Shown: positions 1 to 5,434 of the stretch, one piece after another
Position numbering within the stretch: the first letter of the stretch is position 1
Layout: each line of letters opens with the position of its first letter
Origin: Dysgonomonas sp.
GTDB lineage: Bacteria > Bacteroidota > Bacteroidia > Bacteroidales > Dysgonomonadaceae
Length of the DNA stretch: 5,434 nt
Reading direction: 5' to 3'
Assembly: GCA_030151105.1 (NCBI GenBank)
Contig: JASLEN010000358.1
Span: 1 to 5,434, forward strand
Translations under genes and position numbers: made by a program
Notes under the pieces: generated by a model
The model's database searches: none
The model's input: the letters and a program-made list of their open reading frames with translations, nothing else
What the model was told of the DNA's origin: nothing

Positions 1-786
1 CATCAATAGTTTGAGAATAGCCATACCTTCTTTACTCTGCATGTCGTGTCTGAATGTTTTTACAAAAGCACGGCTATGCCCAGGCATATCTATTTCGGGG
101 ATGAGCAATACATTGTGTTGCTTGCAAAAGTCAACAAGATCTCTTGCCTCCTCCAATGTATAATACATGCCCGCTTGTCGTTCGTAGTTTACACTATCGT
201 TGAGCATAGGAAAGATTTTACTCTCCAATCGCCAACCTTGATTTTCGGTCAGATGCCAATGAAATACATTGATTTTGTATTCTGATAGCTTAGCTATTTC
301 TCGTTTCAATTCATTTAGAGAAATATAGGTTCGTCCCACATCTTGCATAAACCCTCTGATACGAAATGCTGGATAGTCTAAAATCTCACAGCCTTCAAAA
401 TAATTGGTATTACCTTTTCGCTCTACCAATTGTGCCAATGTTTTCATTGCCCAGTATGCTCCTTTTTCGGTAGTTGCTTGCACTCTTACCTCATTGGAGG
501 TGATTGATAGTGTGTATGCTTCATCCTTGTTCAAAGGAATGTTAGGTAAATCATCAACAATGGAAACTATAATTCTATGCTTACTTGCGGGAACAACTCT
601 ACCTCCCAATTCTTCAACCATTTTCTCCCATTCAGAAGTATGTGTAGAGGTGAAAAGTTGAACATTGCCAATCGCAAACCTATGTTTGTTAGCCTTCACT
701 TGCTGGGGCTTGGGCAAAAGATGCCCTACCCCTGCAAATGATGTTGTGGAGATACAGAAGGCTATGAGTAATAGGAGATTTCTCAT
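1..786 (-). CDS. GH20 beta-N-acetylhexosaminidase, N-terminal part (3' end outside window)
   Basis: A frame open from an ATG at 786 to base 1 gives 262 residues with no stop, so the C-terminal half is missing. Residues 1-18 look like a signal peptide (MRNLLLL..., cleavage likely after SFA-18). Cys11 does not sit in a lipobox, so periplasmic or secreted export is more likely than lipidation. Residues about 21-137 match the alpha/beta domain that precedes the catalytic domain in GH20 enzymes (LLPKPQQV near the start, EKGAYWAMKTLAQL near 108-120). The GH20 barrel begins near 140: RIRGFMQDVGR (142-152, with the probable substrate-binding Arg144), FHWHLTENQGWR (175-186) and IPEIDMPGH (229-237). 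The catalytic Asp-Glu pair of the family would lie beyond the edge, so activity cannot be judged. GH20 enzymes release terminal beta-linked GlcNAc or GalNAc by substrate-assisted catalysis. The start is chosen by the signal peptide and by the ATGA overlap with the sialidase stop, which implies co-translation. Family is secure; exact substrate is unknown. Confidence 0.93.
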   Translation of the reverse strand, partial: MRNLLLLIAFCISTTSFAGVGHLLPKPQQVKANKHRFAIGNVQLFTSTHTSEWEKMVEELGGRVVPASKHRIIVSIVDDLPNIPLNKDEAYTLSITSNEVRVQATTEKGAYWAMKTLAQLVERKGNTNYFEGCEILDYPAFRIRGFMQDVGRTYISLNELKREIAKLSEYKINVFHWHLTENQGWRLESKIFPMLNDSVNYERQAGMYYTLEEARDLVDFCKQHNVLLIPEIDMPGHSRAFVKTFRHDMQSKEGMAILKLLM

Positions 787-2429
787 TTACTTTCTTTGAT
801 TATATCTTTTAGTTTCACAGCTTGAAAAGTCATGTGAGCTGCACTTCCTTCGTAAATAATTCCAACTGTTTCTTTGTCTATCATAGCGAGACAAGAGTAT
901 CCCCATCCGTGTCCTTCGTCAAGTAATACTTGATTGAACTCTGACCAAGTATATCCCCCATCTAAGCTTGCTTTGATGGTAATATTGTTTCTATATTTTG
1001 TAGAGTTAGGATTAGAAAATAGTAGAATGTCCTTTCCGAATATATTGTCCTCAGCATTTACTTTAATCAGACTTGCCATACATACAGGTTCTTGCAATGC
1101 AGTACGAGAAGATTCGTGTTCTTTCCACGTTTTACCCAAGTCTGTGGTAGTGTAAACGGCACGACTTCCTCCTCTATTGTCTCGCATATTGAGCATCAAT
1201 ACTCCTGGTGTAACTTCTGCCACTTGTGCTTCGGTAGTGTTGGTGCGAGCATGATTGTGTATTGCCCACGTTTTACCATGATCTTTGCTGTACATAATAC
1301 CTGCATTAGGTATTCTATCTGTTCCAATATATTGAATTGCAAATACAAGAGTTCCATCTTCCATTGTGATGCCATTACCAGGTCCTTGGAGTAAGAAATA
1401 CCATGATGGGTCTTTCACCTGAGAAGTTATATTGATTGGATCAGACCATGTTTTACCATCGTCATCACTCTTTGATAAGACTAGTTGAGCCGTTTTATCT
1501 ACATCCATTCCCTGTTGAGAATTGTGCCATGCTCTACCATTGCCCATACCATGTGTCCAAGCAGCAATAGTCCAGATTGTGCCTGTTTTTTTATCTACTA
1601 AGATAGCAGGATCGCCTACTCCGTTTTGAGCTTTAGGCAATCCACCATATTCTCCAAATGTCATTGCAGTCCGCATAGGTTCCCATGTTTGTCCTCCATC
1701 GGTACTGCGGCTTACTCCCACATCTACATATTCTTGCAAGTCGGCACTATTATTATATCTAATGTCATACACAGCCAAGAGAGTTCCTTTATTTGTAGTT
1801 GCCATTCCTGGAATACGATATGCAGCTGCATTGTCATCGCCAGCATAGCGAACTCCTACACCTAGGCGGCGGAGTGTATTTGTTGTTTCTTTATTTTCTA
1901 TTTTTATTGACTTTCCATCAGCTTTGGCATTCGATATTGTTGCCAATAGTGTGGAGTGAATAGAAGTTTTAGGTTTCATTTCTATGCTTACCCAAAAGTA
2001 GTTGATGCCTTCTATTAGTTTTTGATTGGCATTCAAGGTTATGCTTTGTGTTATTTTATTTACCTCTGATTTCTTAACAGAGTATGATGGATTGGCAGAA
2101 TGTGTTTGTCCTACTGCCTCTCTAGAAATATATTGTGCAGGCGCATAATATACTCCACCTTTTCGCTGTACGTTTTCTGTGCCAGCGTAATATAGTTTTA
2201 GTGCTTTGATGTCTGATAAAGAGAATCCATTATTGATATTCTCAAAGTCGATTGTTAATTCGTCTAATGTTGTTACTGTTTTGGCATCCAATCTGATATA
2301 AAACAAAACATTGTCCCCCCTCTCTATTAGAATAGGGATTTGAGGTTGCGAAACTTGGACAATATCTTGAGCAGCTATACTCATTAGTATTGATCCTAAT
2401 AGAACTAGTAAGGAAAATATTCTTTTCAT
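783..2429 (-). CDS. nanH: Secreted GH33 exo-alpha-sialidase (neuraminidase)
   Basis: This complete 548-residue protein should release terminal sialic acid from host glycans outside the cytoplasm. Residues 1-20 form a signal peptide (MKRIFSLLVLLG..., cleavage likely between Ala20 and Gln21) without a lipobox. Residues about 25-180 match the N-terminal domain associated with BNR-repeat sialidases, which is thought to bind carbohydrate. The six-bladed propeller follows from about 190. Assigned active-site residues, by analogy with known bacterial sialidases, are Arg205 in YRIP (204-207), Arg416 and Arg480 as the carboxylate-binding triad, Arg224 and acid/base Asp230 in the YDIR...SAD segment, Asp273 in GDP, Glu400 in TTEAQ, and nucleophile Tyr511 in GWGYSCL. 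Five Asp boxes lie at 242-249, 321-328, 381-388, 428-435 and 488-495. Length and order are normal for Bacteroidota NanH, and nothing is missing. The ATG at 2429 has no Shine-Dalgarno sequence, as is common in this phylum. It lies 187 nt after the susD gene and overlaps the GH20 gene by 4 nt. The gene symbol rests on family resemblance recalled from memory. Confidence 0.96.
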   Translation of the reverse strand: MKRIFSLLVLLGSILMSIAAQDIVQVSQPQIPILIERGDNVLFYIRLDAKTVTTLDELTIDFENINNGFSLSDIKALKLYYAGTENVQRKGGVYYAPAQYISREAVGQTHSANPSYSVKKSEVNKITQSITLNANQKLIEGINYFWVSIEMKPKTSIHSTLLATISNAKADGKSIKIENKETTNTLRRLGVGVRYAGDDNAAAYRIPGMATTNKGTLLAVYDIRYNNSADLQEYVDVGVSRSTDGGQTWEPMRTAMTFGEYGGLPKAQNGVGDPAILVDKKTGTIWTIAAWTHGMGNGRAWHNSQQGMDVDKTAQLVLSKSDDDGKTWSDPINITSQVKDPSWYFLLQGPGNGITMEDGTLVFAIQYIGTDRIPNAGIMYSKDHGKTWAIHNHARTNTTEAQVAEVTPGVLMLNMRDNRGGSRAVYTTTDLGKTWKEHESSRTALQEPVCMASLIKVNAEDNIFGKDILLFSNPNSTKYRNNITIKASLDGGYTWSEFNQVLLDEGHGWGYSCLAMIDKETVGIIYEGSAAHMTFQAVKLKDIIKESK

Positions 2430-2501
2430 GGATTGTTGATTTTGATTTCAAATAATAAGATAGTAATTAATTAAAAGTAAATAATTAATGCCCCATTTTA
2501 A

Positions 2502-2529
2502 AGTTATAACCGACAATGATAGTTATACC
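2502..2529. repeat. Near-direct repeat, AGTTATAACC / AGTTATACC
   Basis: AGTTATAACC at 2502-2511 recurs as AGTTATACC at 2521-2529, differing by one A, with starts 19 bp apart. On the coding strand these read GGTATAACT then GGTTATAACT. The first plus-strand copy also contains the 8-bp palindrome GTTATAAC (2503-2510). The spacing is near two helical turns, so paired protein binding is conceivable. No known regulator motif is recognised, and chance similarity in AT-rich DNA is a real alternative. Confidence 0.25.
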
Positions 2530-2545
2530 TAGATGGACAATAAAT

Positions 2546-2558
2546 AGTTCTGCGAACT
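2546..2558 (-). promoter_or_regulatory. Short hairpin in the nanH leader
   Basis: AGTTC (2546-2550) and GAACT (2554-2558) form a 5-bp stem with a 3-nt loop. In the transcript it is followed by AUUUAUUG, which is moderately U-rich. It lies about 15 nt past the larger hairpin, so the two could act together as a weak tandem terminator. A 5-bp stem can occur by chance in AT-rich sequence. Confidence 0.25.
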
Positions 2559-2568
2559 TAATTTTTCA

Positions 2569-2604
2569 ACAACAGTCCGAAGCCAATGGACTTCGGACTA
2601 TTGT
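2569..2604 (-). promoter_or_regulatory. Intercistronic stem-loop after susD (attenuator or processing hairpin)
   Basis: A perfect 9-bp inverted repeat, AGTCCGAAG at 2574-2582 and CTTCGGACT at 2591-2599, encloses an 8-nt loop. After a single C/A mismatch the stem continues for 4 bp (2569-2572 with 2601-2604). In the minus-strand transcript the hairpin begins 12 nt after the susD stop codon. The following transcript, starting GUUGUUGAAAAAUU, is not a U-tract, so it is not a textbook intrinsic terminator. The plus-strand flank is not T-rich either. A likely role, by inference, is partial termination or protection of the susCD message from 3' decay, which would set the enzyme genes at a lower level than the transporter genes. 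Confidence 0.6.
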
Positions 2605-2616
2605 AAAACTATTTCT

Positions 2617-4203
2617 TTAGTACCCTGGTGTTTGAGTTAACTTAGGGTCCTTGTTCAGCAAATTCACTTCTATTGGGTAAAGCACTTTGTGGGCTTCTGT
2701 CTCTTCTTTCAATATAGGTTCGGCTGATTCTATATTTCCTTCGGGTGCAAAAACTAGATGTTTGCCTCCTTTAGTCAAAGTCATTCGTCGTAGATCCCAC
2801 CATCTTTGTCCTTCACATACAAACTCCTTGTCTTTCTCTTTCAAGATAGCCAACTCATTGGTCGTGAAGTCTGAGTTTTTATAAGAGTGCTTAGTTGGAT
2901 TCCAATTCTTGCCATAAGCTCTTTCTCTCACTATATTGATGTATTTTGCAGGATCTCCACCTTCGTAGTTTTCCACTTCGGCAAGTGCAAGATATACCCA
3001 CGATAGTCTGTACCAGATTTCGTCGCCACAATATACTCGTTCGTTCTTTTCTTTATTGTATATGCCTAAATTCTTTCTTAAAATAAGTCCAGCCAAATCT
3101 TTAGTCTCCTTATTATATACAGATAAGAAAGTGGCATCACGACGAGTATCTTCTTTGTCGTAGTTTAAAAACATTTGCTTTTTATATTCTACACGTAGCA
3201 TTCCACTCGATACCACTTTCAAGGTGTCGCTTGTCACAGTAGTACCGTCTTCATAGAGCCAAGCATCATTAAAACGGCTAGTAGTCCAATTATATACAAA
3301 TAGGCTTGCACTATTTGTCGCCTCTCCTTCTGCATAACGAATGGCCATGATGACTTCTTTGTTTCCTTTTTTAGTAGCATCACCAGTGTGTACTTCTTCA
3401 AAGTTGGGTAATAATTCTAAACCATAATTAGAAACAAGACTCAGAAGATGTTTTTTCGCTACTGCTATATCGGCTGGATTAGCCTTGTCGTCCAATGTGC
3501 TCACTTTGGCAGTCCACAAATATACGTCAGCCATGAGAGCCTCAGTAGTTGCTCGTGACCAAGTTGACTTTTGTCTTTCAAATGACTTATTATCTCCAAA
3601 GTATTCTAGCGAATTTTTCAAATCTTCCTTGATGCGTTTCATTACTTCAGAAGCATCAGCTCGCCCTTCATACAAATCCTCAGGCGTAACTACTCCATTT
3701 GCCACTTTAGCTATCAAGTGCAATGGGCAGCTTCCGTATGTACGATATAAGTCGAAATACCATAGTGCACGCATACCATAGGCTTGCGCCAATAGTTTTC
3801 GCTTTGTGTTTTCGTCTAGCACACTGGTGTCTTCTGTACGTTGGATAAATAAGTTTACGTTAGTTATTCGACCATAAACATCTCCCCAGTTGCTAAAACC
3901 TGTTTGACCAACATGCAGTGATTGATTGGCTAATACACCATAGTTTAATGAGTCACCACCAATTGATGAGCCCGTTTTTATAGAGCCACCCCTAGCTTCT
4001 CCAAGTTCAAATTGGTGAAACCAGCTTCTCTTGCGTAAGTCCGACTTCAGTCCTATCATATAGTTGTGAAAGTGAGCTTCAGTTTTCCAATACGATTCGC
4101 TACCATAAAAATCTAGTGGCTCTTCGTCTAGGTTGCAGGCAACGGTGAATAGAGCAAGCGCACCTATGATTAGGTTTCTTATAGTTGATTTTATTGTTTT
4201 CAT
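2617..4203 (-). CDS. SusD/RagB-family surface glycan-binding lipoprotein (NanU-like by context)
   Basis: This complete 528-residue protein is the glycan-binding lid of a SusCD importer, anchored on the outer face of the outer membrane. A lipoprotein signal ends in TVAC with Cys23 as the lipidated residue. The sequence after it, NLDEEP (24-29), is acidic and resembles the Bacteroidota surface-export signal. SusD hallmarks follow in order: NWGDVYGRITNVN (105-117), an alpha-helical TPR-like region with QAYGMRALWYFDLYRTYG (140-157), EDTRRDATF (351-359), EGQRWWDLRR (464-473) and the C-terminal LYPIE...LTQTPGY (508-528). Length is typical. The ATG at 4203 is supported by the lipoprotein signal starting there and by an A-rich leader (TTTTTAAAAAGACAAAATT). 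It lies 24 nt after susC and upstream of a sialidase, so its ligand is probably sialic acid or a sialylated glycan, as for NanU of Tannerella and Bacteroides fragilis. Ligand specificity cannot be read from the sequence, so the name nanU is not assigned. Confidence 0.96.
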   Translation of the reverse strand: MKTIKSTIRNLIIGALALFTVACNLDEEPLDFYGSESYWKTEAHFHNYMIGLKSDLRKRSWFHQFELGEARGGSIKTGSSIGGDSLNYGVLANQSLHVGQTGFSNWGDVYGRITNVNLFIQRTEDTSVLDENTKRKLLAQAYGMRALWYFDLYRTYGSCPLHLIAKVANGVVTPEDLYEGRADASEVMKRIKEDLKNSLEYFGDNKSFERQKSTWSRATTEALMADVYLWTAKVSTLDDKANPADIAVAKKHLLSLVSNYGLELLPNFEEVHTGDATKKGNKEVIMAIRYAEGEATNSASLFVYNWTTSRFNDAWLYEDGTTVTSDTLKVVSSGMLRVEYKKQMFLNYDKEDTRRDATFLSVYNKETKDLAGLILRKNLGIYNKEKNERVYCGDEIWYRLSWVYLALAEVENYEGGDPAKYINIVRERAYGKNWNPTKHSYKNSDFTTNELAILKEKDKEFVCEGQRWWDLRRMTLTKGGKHLVFAPEGNIESAEPILKEETEAHKVLYPIEVNLLNKDPKLTQTPGY

Positions 4204-4227
4204 AATTTTGTCTTTTTAAAAAGTAGA

Positions 4228-5434
4228 TTAGAAAGTAACATTTACTCCAAAAATAACAGTCTTAGGCAAAGCGTATCCAGCACCAGCATTGGTAACCTCT
4301 GGAGATGATACAGTATTCTTTTTGGAAGTCCAATATCCTAGGTTTTGTCCTGTGATGCTAAAGCTCAGCGCTTCCATCTGCCATTTGCTTACAAGAGCTT
4401 TTGGAAGTTGATAGCTCAATGATATTTCACGAAATGCCATATAGCTTCCTTTTTGAGCAAATAGGGTAGATGGCATATTGTAGTTTGCCTTTCCATTTTG
4501 GTCTGCCCACAAGAAACGTGGATATTTTGCATCAGGATTTTCGGGAGTCCAAGTGTCAAAGACATCAGTTGTCATGTTGTATGTCCCTTGCATATTGCCA
4601 AGAAACCATGGTAGCTTAGATTGATCGCTTGATTGGAAAATCCAATAATCAAGTGCAAAGTCGAAGCGGGTATGTAGAGTTAATCCTTTCCAAGACACTT
4701 GTGTATTGAACCCTCCTGTCCAGTGTGGAGTCCTGTTTCCTACTAGCACCTTGTCGTATTGGTCTATCTTACCATCACCATTGATGTCTCTCCATTTCAT
4801 ATCACCAGGTTGTAGCGGCATATTACTTTTCTTCGCCTTGTCTGCATCTGATAGCGCAGCCCAAGCTTCAGGTCCATATAGCTTTTGGGCGTTAGTACCG
4901 TTTGTTTCTACAATCATATTTTTAGGAATTTCGTCATACGATCTATATATTCCATCTGATTGATAAACGACTAACTGATTGGTTTCATATCCTTCTTGAT
5001 AGCCACCAACCCATCTCTTTTCGTATGTGCCGTCAGCTAGTTGGTTTCCAGTATAGATTTCTACAGCATCTTGTCTATTTCTTTCCAATCCGTTTTCAGG
5101 CAATTTGGTTACCACATTTTTGTTGTAAGCAAAGTTGACAGAAGAAATCCATGTCCAGTCTTTTGTTTTGATGATGTCTGCCCCCAATTCTATTTCAACA
5201 CCTCTATTTCTAAGGTTCCCATTATTCGTCAAGCTTTGTGAGAAGCCTGTTGAGGTAGGAAAACTTACATACGAGTGTTTGTCGGATGTCAAACGATTAT
5301 AGTAAGTAAATTGTCCTCTTAGCCTGTGGTCAAAGAAGTGAGACTCTAGCCCTACTTCAAAGGTTTTTGTCTTCTCCCATTTCAAATTAGGAAGAGGTAG
5401 ATCTCCAATTAGGTATCCTACTTCTCCATCGTAG
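4228..5434 (-). CDS. SusC/RagA-family TonB-dependent outer-membrane transporter, C-terminal part (5' end outside window; NanO-like by context)
   Basis: The frame is open from the window edge (first full codon 5433-5431, Tyr) to TAA at 4230-4228, giving 401 residues. The N-terminal carboxypeptidase-like domain, TonB box, plug and first barrel strands would lie beyond the edge. The TTG at 5385 is an internal Leu codon (LPNLKWEKTKTFEVGLE) and not a start. Visible SusC features are alternating barrel strands such as WEKTKTFEVGLE (19-30 of the fragment), FTYYNRLTSD, NRGVEIELG (76-84), the conserved WRDINGDGKIDQYD segment (214-227) followed by VGNRTPHWTGGF (231-242), ISLSYQLPK (337-345), FSITGQNL (358-365), and a terminal beta strand FGVNVTF ending in Phe as required for barrel assembly. 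With SusD it imports oligosaccharide using TonB-ExbBD energy. The link to sialic acid comes only from the neighbouring sialidase. Confidence 0.95.
   Translation of the reverse strand, partial: YDGEVGYLIGDLPLPNLKWEKTKTFEVGLESHFFDHRLRGQFTYYNRLTSDKHSYVSFPTSTGFSQSLTNNGNLRNRGVEIELGADIIKTKDWTWISSVNFAYNKNVVTKLPENGLERNRQDAVEIYTGNQLADGTYEKRWVGGYQEGYETNQLVVYQSDGIYRSYDEIPKNMIVETNGTNAQKLYGPEAWAALSDADKAKKSNMPLQPGDMKWRDINGDGKIDQYDKVLVGNRTPHWTGGFNTQVSWKGLTLHTRFDFALDYWIFQSSDQSKLPWFLGNMQGTYNMTTDVFDTWTPENPDAKYPRFLWADQNGKANYNMPSTLFAQKGSYMAFREISLSYQLPKALVSKWQMEALSFSITGQNLGYWTSKKNTVSSPEVTNAGAGYALPKTVIFGVNVTF

Larger units (their letters stand above)
2430..2616 (-). other. susD-nanH intercistronic region, AT-rich, probable 5' leader of nanH
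   Basis: This 187-nt gap is much longer than the other two junctions in the window (24 nt and a 4-nt overlap). In transcript order it holds a strong stem-loop close to the susD stop, a 5-bp hairpin, two copies of a TATAACT-containing word, and then a very AT-rich stretch reaching the nanH start. I see no convincing coding frame. No good match to the Bacteroidota promoter pattern (TTTG near -33, TAnnTTTG near -7) was found. The nearest are TAACTTTA (plus-strand 2500-2507) and TACTTTTA (2472-2479), each one base off the -7 element and without a TTTG at the right distance. Whether nanH is only read through from susCD or also has its own promoter is therefore open. Confidence 0.6.

Noticed and set aside
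404..661. Plus-strand open frame of 85 codons antisense to the GH20 gene
   Set aside because: It lies wholly inside a well-supported minus-strand coding region, has no recognisable domain and no leader, and is best explained as a shadow frame. The same applies to the plus-strand frames at 46-285, 934-1155, 1092-1394, 1626-1865, 2687-2884, 3485-3781, 4706-4963 and 5041-5241.
738..786. GH20 protein as a lipoprotein because of Cys11 in the signal region
   Set aside because: The residues before the Cys (IAF) do not form a lipobox, and the hydrophobic core continues to a better signal peptidase I site at SFA-18.
2242..2451. Minus-strand 69-codon frame overlapping the start of the sialidase gene
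   Set aside because: It starts at a TTG, runs out of frame through the sialidase signal peptide and N-terminal domain, and has no features of its own. A leader peptide role is not supported.
2472..2507. Candidate nanH promoter using TAACTTTA or TACTTTTA as the -7 element
   Set aside because: Each differs from TAnnTTTG at one base, but no TTTG lies at the expected distance upstream. In such AT-rich DNA these matches are expected by chance.
2569..2604. Calling the stem-loop a classical Rho-independent terminator
   Set aside because: Neither strand has a run of T residues after the stem, so only a regulatory or stabilising hairpin is claimed.
5383..5385. TTG as a start codon for the SusC-like protein
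   Set aside because: The frame stays open and SusC-like upstream to the window edge, and the visible part is only a C-terminal half, so this is an internal Leu codon.

Overview
The window looks like part of a Bacteroidota (probably Bacteroidales) polysaccharide utilization locus for host sialoglycans. Evidence for the phylum: a SusC/SusD pair, a SusD lipoprotein whose Cys is followed by an acidic stretch, AT-rich DNA, and A-rich rather than Shine-Dalgarno leaders. I cannot name the genus.

All real genes lie on the minus strand, so transcription runs from high to low coordinates. (1) About 5434-4228: C-terminal 401 residues of a SusC/RagA-type TonB-dependent outer-membrane transporter, cut by the window edge. 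(2) 4203-2617: complete SusD/RagB-type surface lipoprotein, 24 nt downstream. (3) 2616-2430: a 187-nt AT-rich gap with a strong 9-bp stem-loop just after the susD stop, a weaker hairpin, and a near-repeat of TATAACT. (4) 2429-783: complete secreted GH33 sialidase with an N-terminal sialidase-associated domain, five Asp boxes and a full catalytic set. (5) 786-1: N-terminal 262 residues of a secreted GH20 beta-N-acetylhexosaminidase, cut by the other edge. Its ATG overlaps the sialidase stop as ATGA.

Together the genes suggest removal of terminal sialic acid by the sialidase, trimming of beta-linked HexNAc by the hexosaminidase, and capture and import of the products by the SusD/SusC pair. From memory of the families, the order resembles the nanO-nanU-nanH arrangement of Tannerella and Bacteroides. 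A beta-galactosidase, which most sialylated glycans would need between the two visible steps, is not in the window and may lie outside it.

I see no plus-strand gene, tRNA, rRNA, CRISPR array or mobile element. The plus-strand open frames are antisense shadows of the four genes. I find no evidence for a previously undescribed system; the least explained part is the susD-nanH gap.
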